Positions 55,380 through 63,060 of a stretch of 64,000 bases of DNA are shown one piece after another (within the stretch, counting starts at the first letter, position 1; every line of letters begins with the position of its first letter). The position numbers were made by a program, and so were the translations under genes. Source of the DNA: Sphingobacterium humi (lineage in GTDB: Bacteria; Bacteroidota; Bacteroidia; Sphingobacteriales; Sphingobacteriaceae); contig NZ_WSQA01000004.1 in assembly GCF_009768885.1 (NCBI RefSeq), forward strand, positions 1 to 64,000, given 5' to 3'. Under the pieces are notes generated by a model. The model searched no databases. It was not told the DNA's origin and saw only the letters and a program-made list of their open reading frames with translations.

Positions 55380-56681
55380 CTATTTTTGTCTGAAAAAGAT
55401 TTGAATAGGCACTCCTTTGAAATCGAAGTTCTCGCGGAGTTTATTTTCGATGAAACGCTTGTACGGATCTTTGATATACTGGGGCAAGTTACAGAAGAAA
55501 GCAAACATAGGCGATCTTCCTGGAATCTGCGTCACGTATTTGATCTTGATGTATTTTCCTTTGTTCGCTGGTGGCGGGTAGTTCTCAATAATCTCCAACA
55601 TCACCTCGTTCAACTTAGACGTAGGGATTTTCTTGGTTTTATTTTGATAAACTTCCATGGCCGTTTCCACGGTTTTGAAAATACGTTGTTTCTCGGTTAC
55701 AGAAGTAAATAAGATAGGCACATCGGTAAACGGCGCAATCTTATTGCGGATCGCTTCTTCAAAAGCTTTCGCTGTTTTATGGTCTTTCTCTATGGTATCC
55801 CATTTGTTCACCAAGATCATGATCCCTTTTTTGTTTTTCTCGGCCAGGTGGAAAATATTGATATCTTGTGCTTCAATGCCATCTTTGGCATCCAACATCA
55901 AGATCACCACGTCAGAGTCTTCCAAGGCTTTGATGGTACGCATTACCGAGTAGAACTCGATGTTCTCACTAACTTTCGATTTACGGCGTAATCCAGCGGT
56001 ATCAACCAATAGGAATTCGTGTCCGAACTGGTTATAGTGGATACGGATGGCATCGCGCGTTGTACCGGCAATTGGGGTCACAATATTACGTTCCTTACCT
56101 AGCAAAGCGTTGGTAAGGGATGATTTACCAACGTTCGGACGTCCGACGATGGTAAACTTCGGCAAGGTAGATTCTTCCTCTTCCTCCACTTCGAAATGGC
56201 TCACCACATCGTCAAGGAGCTCACCGGTTCCAGAACCAGTCATGGAAGAGATGTTATACGGATCACCAAGACCGAAGGAGTAGAACTCTGCCGAGTCATT
56301 TACCTGTTTGGCGCTATCCACTTTATTGGATACGATATAGACAGGTTTATTACTGCGGCGTAGGATGCCGGCAATTTCATCATCTAAGTCTGTAGTACCG
56401 GTTGTTACATCGACTACGAACAAGATCACGGAAGCTTCCTCGATAGCAATCAATACTTGCTCACGGATAGCTGCTTCGAAAACATCTTCCGATCCGTGCA
56501 CAAAGCCACCCGTATCGATGACGGTGAATTTCTTGCCAATCCATTCTGCCTGACCATAATGACGGTCGCGGGTTACTCCGCTAAAGTCATCCACGATCGC
56601 TTTGCGACTTTCCGTTAAACGGTTGTATAAGGTGGATTTCCCTACATTTGGTCTTCCAACAATTGCTACGATATTTGCCAT
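55380..56681 (-). CDS. der: Ribosome biogenesis GTPase Der (EngA)
   Basis: This tandem-domain GTPase acts in 50S assembly. The 433-residue protein has two G domains: GRPNVGKST (8-16), DTGGF and SNKVDS in the first; GRPNVGKSS (about 180), [11 protein letters not shown] and VNKWD in the second. A KH-like C-terminal domain ends IQIFFRQK. It is the first gene of a unit with cysS and a secreted protein, with an exact -7 box upstream. Confidence 0.97.
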   Translation of the reverse strand: MANIVAIVGRPNVGKSTLYNRLTESRKAIVDDFSGVTRDRHYGQAEWIGKKFTVIDTGGFVHGSEDVFEAAIREQVLIAIEEASVILFVVDVTTGTTDLDDEIAGILRRSNKPVYIVSNKVDSAKQVNDSAEFYSFGLGDPYNISSMTGSGTGELLDDVVSHFEVEEEEESTLPKFTIVGRPNVGKSSLTNALLGKERNIVTPIAGTTRDAIRIHYNQFGHEFLLVDTAGLRRKSKVSENIEFYSVMRTIKALEDSDVVILMLDAKDGIEAQDINIFHLAEKNKKGIMILVNKWDTIEKDHKTAKAFEEAIRNKIAPFTDVPILFTSVTEKQRIFKTVETAMEVYQNKTKKIPTSKLNEVMLEIIENYPPPANKGKYIKIKYVTQIPGRSPMFAFFCNLPQYIKDPYKRFIENKLRENFDFKGVPIQIFFRQK

Positions 56682-56739
56682 ATTATTTTATTGATTCGTT
56701 ACCTCCCGGCAACCTAATGTTCAGCTTTTTGTAAAAGTA

Positions 56740-56747
56740 CAAAGTTA
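56740..56747 (-). promoter_or_regulatory. -7 box TAACTTTG upstream of der
   Basis: Minus-strand TAACTTTG is an exact TAnnTTTG match 58 nt before the der ATG. The leader contains GGGAGG, but it lies over 20 nt from the start, too far for a normal ribosome binding site. Confidence 0.45.
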
Positions 56748-57539
56748 CGATTAAATAAAACATCTTGGTACTGCTAAGCTAAAAGAAAGGGAAAAAAGCA
56801 AAGGATTTACCTTAAGATAACATGCTATTTTAGAAAAGTTTTCGCAGGCGCTGCAAATAGGTCTCTTTAAAAGGCATTCAGGCAGCATAGGAAATTCATC
56901 ATTGCATCGACCAAGCTGCTGTTATGCTGGGAGGAAGATTTCACCAAGAAAGAGAGGTTGCCTGTGTGAAAAGCAACCTCATTTCTCGTTTTGAAAATTA
57001 ATAGTTAGAGATTCTATTGAATAAAAACCGTTTATTTTCTATTAAACCGTTTTTATAGGGAACATGTTAATGCATTCATATTACTAATTGCAATTTTCGT
57101 GCAAGTATTAGTGACACCAGCTATTCGGAATGTTTTAATCTACTCGAAAAATTATTATAATTTCCTTGTATTTCCATGTTTGCAGTAAACATTAAACGAT
57201 TTACCTATACAATCAAACATCCCTTACATTTCAAATAATACTATCTTACTTTATGTATTTTTTAAACATAGTATTATATTTTCTATGAAATTTTAGAAAA
57301 AGATACAGGGAATGGGAGACTTAAGCAAAAATAAAATGCTACGCAATCGGTTGCGCAATGGAATCCCGACGGATTTATTATTTTATTGTAGAAGAATATT
57401 TACAGGTAAATCCTTTAAGGTAGGAATTAATTATTTTCCACAATTCCGATAAAAAAGTAGGAATAAGCGAACAACCCAGCCCAACATGGTAGACCCTTTT
57501 TCAGGAACAACCAGATTAATTTAAAAGAATAATCAAGGA
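56748..57539. other. 792-bp AT-rich intergenic region
   Basis: No recognisable gene lies between der and the EamA-type transporter gene. GAGGTTGC and GCAACCTC (56954-56961 and 56973-56980) form a perfect 8-bp hairpin with a pyrimidine-rich follow-on on both strands, possibly a terminator. A 46-codon frame on the plus strand (57312-57452) encodes a basic peptide starting MGDLSKNKMLRNRLRNG. It is unassigned and may be chance. The remainder is AT-rich with no repeat family found elsewhere in the window. Confidence 0.45.
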
Positions 57540-58418
57540 TTAGAAACGGATTTTGGACTTCAAATAAGGGTATATAAATACAGCGGCCAGGATAATACTT
57601 GCCCCCATGTAAAAACCCGAAGACATCGCTTCTTTTTGCCCAAAAATCAGCAAGGCTAAGAGGATACCATAGATTGGTTCGAGGTTCGTCGTTAAAGCCA
57701 CGGTAAAGGCCGACAGCTCTTTCATCACCGCTACCCCCAGCACATAAGCAATCGCCGTACAGCCTACTCCTAAAACCAGTAGGAAAAACAGGTCCTTCGT
57801 ATTGAGGAATAGGTGTTCATCGAATTGCCCACCCAGCAACATCACCACAGATACCCCTACCCAGGCCCCCAGCATTTCATAGAAGGTAATGGCGGCGGCA
57901 TCTCCTTTTTTCACCATACGGGCGTTAAAAATAGAGAATATGCTGGCCACGAAAGCACAGAGCAGGCCAAAGGTAATACCCCAGAAGTATTGAAACTCAA
58001 ACTTAAAGATGAGGTAAATCCCGAAGATAATCAGCAAGCCAACCAAGATATCCGAGACGGAAATCGACTTCCGGTTGATAATCGGCTCTAAAATGGCGGT
58101 GAACAGCGTCAAAGAGGAAAGAGTCACTAAGGTCACCGACACGGTGGAAATCTTAATGGCATGGAAGAATAGCACCCAGTGCAAGCCCACTAGCATCCCA
58201 ACTCCCAAGTATTGCCACAGCTGCTGCTTGGTAACCTTTAAGGAACGTTTGGTAAAGACATAGTACACATAGATGGAGATGGCAGCAATGAACACCCGAT
58301 ACCAAACCAAAGGCATGGCAGGAATAGAAATCAGTTCGCCTAAAACACCGGTGAATCCCCAAATCAACACGGTAAAATGCAATATGATGATATTGCGGTT
58401 AATAGTTAGCTTAGCCAT
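57540..58418 (-). CDS. DMT superfamily (EamA) transporter
   Basis: This 292-residue inner-membrane protein has ten hydrophobic helices in two EamA repeats (about 8-140 and 150-288). The first repeat contains LIWGFTGVLGELISIPAMPL and the second contains LTTNLEPIYGILLALLIFGQ. Family members export amino acids or other metabolites. The substrate cannot be told. It lies 10 nt after the LptF/G-like gene and is the last of the tgt operon. Confidence 0.88.
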   Translation of the reverse strand: MAKLTINRNIIILHFTVLIWGFTGVLGELISIPAMPLVWYRVFIAAISIYVYYVFTKRSLKVTKQQLWQYLGVGMLVGLHWVLFFHAIKISTVSVTLVTLSSLTLFTAILEPIINRKSISVSDILVGLLIIFGIYLIFKFEFQYFWGITFGLLCAFVASIFSIFNARMVKKGDAAAITFYEMLGAWVGVSVVMLLGGQFDEHLFLNTKDLFFLLVLGVGCTAIAYVLGVAVMKELSAFTVALTTNLEPIYGILLALLIFGQKEAMSSGFYMGASIILAAVFIYPYLKSKIRF

Positions 58419-58428
58419 GGAAGAAGAA

Positions 58429-59511
58429 TTATTTTGGAGCCTTCTTTAACAGGTAAAAACTCAGCAAGAGGAAGATCACGTTTGGTATCAGCACGGAGAT
58501 CAAGGGATCCAGTCCTCCTTTCAGCGAGAACATACTGGAGAAACGCTCCAGCACGATGTATATACAGCTTAAGCCAATCCCTAGCCCTAAACTCAACCCG
58601 ATACCGCCGCGCACCTTCTTTGAGGAGAGCGACACCCCGATCAGGGTCAGGATAAAAGCCGAGAATGGATTAATCAAGCGTTTGTATTTTTCCAGCAGCA
58701 GGTCGTTCATCATCCCGGTTCCGCGGGTTTCCTCCTTAGCAATCCGGTTCTCCAGGTCGATTTGGTCCATGGTGGTAAACACATTTTCATAGACCTCGAA
58801 ATCCTGCGGACGCATATCGAGGGTGGTATCGCGCTTCTCCCCGCTTTCCATTTTTTCCTTCAGGCCATTAATGGTACGGTTTGTATAGGCGTGAATACTC
58901 CATTTATTGGCTACGGAATCCCAGGTAATGCGATCGGCCATCAATTTCTCCACCATCTTATCGCCGTCAAATTTCTCCAGGGCAAAATTATAGCCCACCT
59001 TAGATTGCGTATCGAAGGACCCCATATACACATAGGTATTCGAATCGATTTGCATGTGTGTGGAAGAGGAGGAGGTCGATACCTTATCGGGCTTCACATA
59101 CACATTCTCGAAGTTCACCTTGATTTTATTGGTAAAAGGAATGATGTAGATATTAGACACCAGGGTCATGGCGAAGATGATACCGGCACAAATCATATAA
59201 GGCCGCAACAAGCGATTAAAGCTCATCCCACCACTCAAAATCGGCACAATCTCGGTCTGATCGGCCATCTTGGAGGTAAAGAAAATTACGGCAATAAAGT
59301 TAAATAAGGGGGTCAGCATATTGATGAAGAAAGGCAAACTTCCCAAAGCATAATACTCCAGGAACACTTTCGACATTGGCGCTTTGTACTTATTGAAGTC
59401 ATCGATCTTTTCCGACACATCGAAAATAACAATCACCACACAGAAGATAGCCACCGTGAATGCGAAGGTAGAAAGGTATTTCTTGATGATATAACGATCG
59501 ATGATATTCAT
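58429..59511 (-). CDS. LptF/LptG family LPS export permease
   Basis: This 360-residue YjgP/YjgQ-family inner-membrane permease has one N-terminal helix, more helices to about residue 120, a periplasmic beta-jellyroll domain (about 130-260, DKVSTSSSSTHMQIDSNTYVYMG) and C-terminal helices ending LLSFYLLKKAPK. The start IIDRYIIKKYLSTF is characteristic. It is expected to work with LptB (15833-16567) in moving LPS. Whether it is the F or the G subunit cannot be decided from sequence alone. It lies 7 nt after tgt. Confidence 0.9.
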   Translation of the reverse strand: MNIIDRYIIKKYLSTFAFTVAIFCVVIVIFDVSEKIDDFNKYKAPMSKVFLEYYALGSLPFFINMLTPLFNFIAVIFFTSKMADQTEIVPILSGGMSFNRLLRPYMICAGIIFAMTLVSNIYIIPFTNKIKVNFENVYVKPDKVSTSSSSTHMQIDSNTYVYMGSFDTQSKVGYNFALEKFDGDKMVEKLMADRITWDSVANKWSIHAYTNRTINGLKEKMESGEKRDTTLDMRPQDFEVYENVFTTMDQIDLENRIAKEETRGTGMMNDLLLEKYKRLINPFSAFILTLIGVSLSSKKVRGGIGLSLGLGIGLSCIYIVLERFSSMFSLKGGLDPLISVLIPNVIFLLLSFYLLKKAPK

Positions 59512-59518
59512 GCTGCAA

Positions 59519-60655
59519 TTATAAGCGTTGGCCTAAAATTTTAACCATTTTATTTTTCCAATCATAGAAGGTGCCTTCGATGATTTTCTCACGCGCCTGT
59601 TCCACTAACCAAAGATAAAAATGTAGATTATGTAAAGAGGCAATTTGTGCACCTAAAATTTCTTGCGAACGGATTAAGTGGCGTAGATAAGCTTTTGTAT
59701 GCACCTGATCCACCAAAAGATCACTTTCCGCTTCAATAGGGCTGAAGTCATCTTTCCATTTCTCGTTCTTGATATTAATAATCCCGTTTTGGGTAAACAA
59801 CATGCCGTTCCGAGCGTTCCGCGTGGGCATCACACAGTCGAACATATCAATACCCAGGGCAATATTTTCCAGAATATTCACAGGCGTTCCTACCCCCATC
59901 AAATAGCGCGGTTTGTCCTGAGGAAGAATATTGGTCACTACCTCGGTCATCGCGTACATCTCTTCTGCGGGTTCCCCAACAGATAAACCACCGATAGCAT
60001 TTCCTTCCCGGTTAAAGGAAGCGATGGTTTCTGCGGATTTCTCGCGCAGGTCTTTGTATACCGACCCCTGTACAATCGGGAATAAAGTCTGATCATAACC
60101 ATATAAAGGCTCGGTTTGATCAAAACGATCGCAGCAACGCTTTAACCAACGATGGGTCATATCTAAGGAGCGGCGCGCGTATTTATAATCACAAGGATAA
60201 GGAGTACACTCATCGAATGCCATAATAATATCGGCACCGATGATGCGTTGGGTATCCATAACATTCTCTGGCGTAAACAAGTGTTTCGACCCGTCGATAT
60301 GCGAGCGGAAGGTTACCCCTTCTTCGCGAATCTTACGCACTTCGGTTAAGGAATACACTTGGTAACCTCCCGAGTCTGTCAAAATCGGCTTATCCCAATT
60401 ATTGAATTTATGCAGACCACCTGCTTTGTTCAACACCTCCAATCCGGGGCGCAGGTACAGGTGGTAGGTATTTCCGAGAATAATTTGCGCTTGAATATCA
60501 TTCACTAACTCGTGCTGGTGCACGGCTTTCACCGTTCCGGCGGTACCTACCGGCATGAAAATCGGTGTTTTTATGGTTCCATGGGCGGTTTCGATTTCTC
60601 CGGCCCGGGCTCTTGATCCTTTATCTTGTGCTTGCAGCGTAAATTTCATACTCAT
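59519..60655 (-). CDS. tgt: Queuine tRNA-ribosyltransferase (TGT), zinc-site cysteines not conserved
   Basis: Tgt exchanges guanine 34 for preQ1 in tRNAs for Asp, Asn, His and Tyr. The 378-residue protein has the typical DSGGYQVYSL (about 94-103), IIMAFDECTPYP, GGLSVGEP (about 220-227), and FDCVMPTRNARNGMLF. Where the Escherichia coli enzyme has the zinc cysteines CxCxxC, this one reads EAESDLLVDQVHTKAYL, with none of the three. The later histidine region SLHNLHFYLWL is kept. An ATG two codons in (60649) is an alternative start. An exact -7 box ends 13 nt upstream of ATG 60655. Confidence 0.93.
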   Translation of the reverse strand: MSMKFTLQAQDKGSRARAGEIETAHGTIKTPIFMPVGTAGTVKAVHQHELVNDIQAQIILGNTYHLYLRPGLEVLNKAGGLHKFNNWDKPILTDSGGYQVYSLTEVRKIREEGVTFRSHIDGSKHLFTPENVMDTQRIIGADIIMAFDECTPYPCDYKYARRSLDMTHRWLKRCCDRFDQTEPLYGYDQTLFPIVQGSVYKDLREKSAETIASFNREGNAIGGLSVGEPAEEMYAMTEVVTNILPQDKPRYLMGVGTPVNILENIALGIDMFDCVMPTRNARNGMLFTQNGIINIKNEKWKDDFSPIEAESDLLVDQVHTKAYLRHLIRSQEILGAQIASLHNLHFYLWLVEQAREKIIEGTFYDWKNKMVKILGQRL

Positions 60656-60668
60656 TTTTAATCCAGCG

Positions 60669-60676
60669 CAAAAATA
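60669..60676 (-). promoter_or_regulatory. -7 box TATTTTTG upstream of tgt
   Basis: Minus-strand TATTTTTG is an exact TAnnTTTG match ending 13 nt before ATG 60655, for the tgt-lptF/G-eamA unit. Confidence 0.5.
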
Positions 60677-60760
60677 CTATAAAAATCTGAGCGTGGCGCA
60701 TTTCCCACGGTTAATTCGCATTTATTAACATCCTGCCGACAGAATTCCTCGGATAAGCCT

Positions 60761-60768
60761 TATCTTTG
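60761..60768 (+). promoter_or_regulatory. -7 box TATCTTTG upstream of the glycosyltransferase gene
   Basis: An exact TAnnTTTG match ends only 10 nt before ATG 60779, so the predicted mRNA leader is a few nucleotides long or nearly absent. A later ATG (codon 11) could be the real start instead. Confidence 0.5.
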
Positions 60769-60778
60769 TGCCTGTTGT

Positions 60779-61921
60779 ATGGATGTAGCAATTAATATTC
60801 ACCTCAAAATGGTCTATTTCCCGCTTGGGATTTTGGCCTTCCTGTTGTTATTTCAACTGTATTACATCCTGTTTGTATACAGCAAGTTGGCCCGTTATCG
60901 GGTTCAATCGGTTTCAGATCGCCCTGATTTCCCGCCGGTATCGGTTATAATCTGTGCCCATAACGAGCAGGAAAACCTGAAAGCCTATTTGCCAAGCATC
61001 CTGAATCAAGACTATCCCGACTTTGAAGTTATTGTGGTCAACGACTGTTCTGAAGACGACACAAAATGGATCTTGCAGGATATGTGCGCCCTTTACCCGC
61101 GGCTTCGCGTGGTGGAAATCAAAGAGCATATCCAACTGAAGCACAGTAAAAAATTCGCCTTAACCATGGGGATTAAGGGGGCAAAGCATGAAAGCCTACT
61201 CCTTTGCGATGCCGACTGCGAGCCGAATAGCGAACATTGGATCAAGGAAATGACAGGCGGCCTTGAGTCGCCAACAGAATTGGTTTTAGGCTATTCGCCC
61301 TATTTTAAATTCAAAGGCTTTTTAAATCGGCTTATCCGGTTTGAAACCACCCATACCGCCATGAGCTACCTCTCTTATGCCTTAAAGCGCGACGCCTATA
61401 TGGGTGTAGGCCGCAACCTGGCCTATAGCAAGGCCTTATTTTTCAAAGGCAAAGGATTCAATGCGCATATGCACATCAAATCTGGCGATGATGACCTGTT
61501 TGTTAACCAAAACGCGACCAAGCAGAATGTGCGTATATCCATCCATCCGGATGCGCATGTATATTCCATGCCGAAGCTGACCTGGAAAAGCTATTACAAG
61601 CAGAAAGCCAGACATTCCGGCGCATCGGTTATCTATAAAAAGCGCCACCAGCGCATGCTGGGCACCCAATTGATTACGGCATTGCTGTTTTATATGTGCC
61701 TAATTGTTTGTCTGGCCCTGTTTCCGAGCCTGTGGTACCTGCCAGTTGGCGCCTATTTCCTTCGCCTGATCTGCCAATTGCTGGTCTTTCGGCCGATTTA
61801 TAAGAAATTAGCCGTATCCGACCTCCTCGTATGGCTCCCTATTTTAGATTTATATTATTATTTTTATATCTGTTTCAACGGCTTGTTCAATCGATCAAAG
61901 AAGCAAGTTGCTTGGAAATAA
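60779..61921 (+). CDS. Membrane glycosyltransferase family 2
   Basis: The 380-residue protein has an N-terminal transmembrane helix (about 12-34) followed by a GT-A catalytic domain: VSVIICAHNEQENLKAYLPS, VIVVNDCSEDDT and the DxD-type LLCDADCEPNSE. Acceptor residues lie near SGDDDLFVNQ, and KQKARHSGAS resembles the QxxRW region of processive enzymes. Three C-terminal helices follow (about 300-365). The product is unknown; cell-surface glycan or lipid-linked sugar is likely. rsmG follows after 18 bp. Confidence 0.85.
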   Translation: MDVAINIHLKMVYFPLGILAFLLLFQLYYILFVYSKLARYRVQSVSDRPDFPPVSVIICAHNEQENLKAYLPSILNQDYPDFEVIVVNDCSEDDTKWILQDMCALYPRLRVVEIKEHIQLKHSKKFALTMGIKGAKHESLLLCDADCEPNSEHWIKEMTGGLESPTELVLGYSPYFKFKGFLNRLIRFETTHTAMSYLSYALKRDAYMGVGRNLAYSKALFFKGKGFNAHMHIKSGDDDLFVNQNATKQNVRISIHPDAHVYSMPKLTWKSYYKQKARHSGASVIYKKRHQRMLGTQLITALLFYMCLIVCLALFPSLWYLPVGAYFLRLICQLLVFRPIYKKLAVSDLLVWLPILDLYYYFYICFNGLFNRSKKQVAWK

Positions 61922-61939
61922 TCCCCAAAACCAATACCC

Positions 61940-62575
61940 GTGAATCCAACAGTCGATATTATATACGAACATTTTCCGAAGTTAACGGACCTGCAGAAAG
62001 AACAGTTTGCCAAACTAGCTGAGTTATATCCCTTCTGGAACGATCAGATTAATGTGGTTTCCCGCAAAGACATCGAGAGTCTTTATTTAAAGCATGTGCT
62101 GCATTCCTTGGGCATTGCGAAGTTTATCACGGAGTTTGCTCCCAATACACGCATCCTGGATGTAGGTACCGGTGGTGGATTCCCAGGTATTCCTTTGGCC
62201 ATTATGTTCCCTGAGGTGAAGTTTCACCTGGTCGACTCCATCGGCAAGAAAATTAAGGTGGTGCGTGAAGTGGCGGCAGGTTTAGGGCTTAATAATGTGG
62301 AAGCCGATCATATCCGTGCCGAGCAGCTGGATTATAAATACGACTTTGTGGTATCGCGTGCTGTTACACGTTTAGGCGATTTTATTCCCTGGATCCGCAA
62401 TAAATTCGAGAAGAAAGACAGAAACGGGATTCCGAACGGCATCCTCTATTTAAAAGGTGGCGACTTACGCGAAGAAATTAAAGAAGCCAAGGTGAAAGCG
62501 GAACTCCATCCCCTATCCAGCTACTTTAAAGATGAATTCTTCGATACTAAATATGTGGTTTATGTGCCTATGTAG
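61940..62575 (+). CDS. rsmG: 16S rRNA (guanine527-N7)-methyltransferase
   Basis: RsmG (GidB) methylates G527 of 16S rRNA using SAM. The 211-residue protein begins with GTG at 61940; no ATG is suitably placed. It has YPFWNDQINVVSRKDIESLY, the SAM motif LDVGTGGGFPGIPLAI (about 71-86), VDSIGKKIKVVREV and the VVSRAVTRLGDF block. It follows the glycosyltransferase by 18 bp and is followed by an inverted repeat. Confidence 0.95.
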   Translation: MNPTVDIIYEHFPKLTDLQKEQFAKLAELYPFWNDQINVVSRKDIESLYLKHVLHSLGIAKFITEFAPNTRILDVGTGGGFPGIPLAIMFPEVKFHLVDSIGKKIKVVREVAAGLGLNNVEADHIRAEQLDYKYDFVVSRAVTRLGDFIPWIRNKFEKKDRNGIPNGILYLKGGDLREEIKEAKVKAELHPLSSYFKDEFFDTKYVVYVPM

Positions 62576-62639
62576 GCCATAAGCCCCAGCGTAGCACCTC
62601 CCTTCCATTCGCCCGAGCGGCAAATTATAGACAAGCTAT

Positions 62640-62716
62640 ATTTCACGTAAGTTAAATTTTATACATAGGCATTAATTATTTCCGTAATCAATGCCTATAT
62701 TTAGCTAACGTAAATA
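62640..62716. terminator. Imperfect inverted repeat between rsmG and the 77-residue gene
   Basis: ACGTAAGTTAAATTTTATACATAGGCATTAATTA-type left arm (two parts) pairs imperfectly with the inverse near 62686-62712. ATAGGCATT/AATGCCTAT is the perfect core. It lies between the convergent genes rsmG and 62733-62966 and could terminate both. Confidence 0.5.
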
Positions 62717-62732
62717 CGATTAAATCAAGACA

Positions 62733-62966
62733 CTATTGTTCTGTAAACTTTTTAATCTCTTGTCCTATGCTATTAATTTCCTCATCCATTCCGAACATGG
62801 GTAAACCCGTCTCCGGGTGTAATTTCAACCATGTCGTATCGGTATCTTTGATAATCTGCACATATTCCTGTCCATCTTTAAACACGGTATAAGTATCCTT
62901 TTCATCCGGAAATACGGAATAGGTTATACCGGCAATCTCAATATCAAAGGGTTCTTGTAATTCCAT
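62733..62966 (-). CDS. Uncharacterised 77-residue protein
   Basis: The small acidic cytosolic protein has no signal or membrane segment. It reads as a beta-rich core (FDIEIAGITYSVFPDEKDTY, then TVFKDGQEYVQII, DTTWLKLHPETG) followed by a C-terminal helix (DEEINSIGQEIKKFTEQ). No family is recognised. An exact -7 box precedes it by 18 nt, and its codon use and charge resemble neighbouring genes, so it is probably real. Confidence 0.75.
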   Translation of the reverse strand: MELQEPFDIEIAGITYSVFPDEKDTYTVFKDGQEYVQIIKDTDTTWLKLHPETGLPMFGMDEEINSIGQEIKKFTEQ

Positions 62967-62984
62967 TCTTTATTCGTTTAAGGA

Positions 62985-62992
62985 CAAAGTTA
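62985..62992 (-). promoter_or_regulatory. -7 box TAACTTTG upstream of the 77-residue gene
   Basis: Minus-strand TAACTTTG is an exact TAnnTTTG match ending 18 nt before ATG 62966, which supports that small gene. Confidence 0.5.
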
Positions 62993-63037
62993 ATCAATAA
63001 ATTCCAATCGAGCCTTGCAGAAGGCCCTTCGAAACAT

Positions 63038-63045
63038 TATCTTTA
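63038..63045 (+). promoter_or_regulatory. Near -7 box TATCTTTA upstream of dprA
   Basis: TATCTTTA differs from TAnnTTTG at the last base only and ends 15 nt before the dprA ATG. Confidence 0.35.
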
Positions 63046-63060
63046 TTGAACCTAAACAGC

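Noticed and set aside
58762..59307. 181-codon plus-strand frame, His- and Ile-rich
   Set aside because: It is antisense to the LptF/G-type permease and shows no domain.
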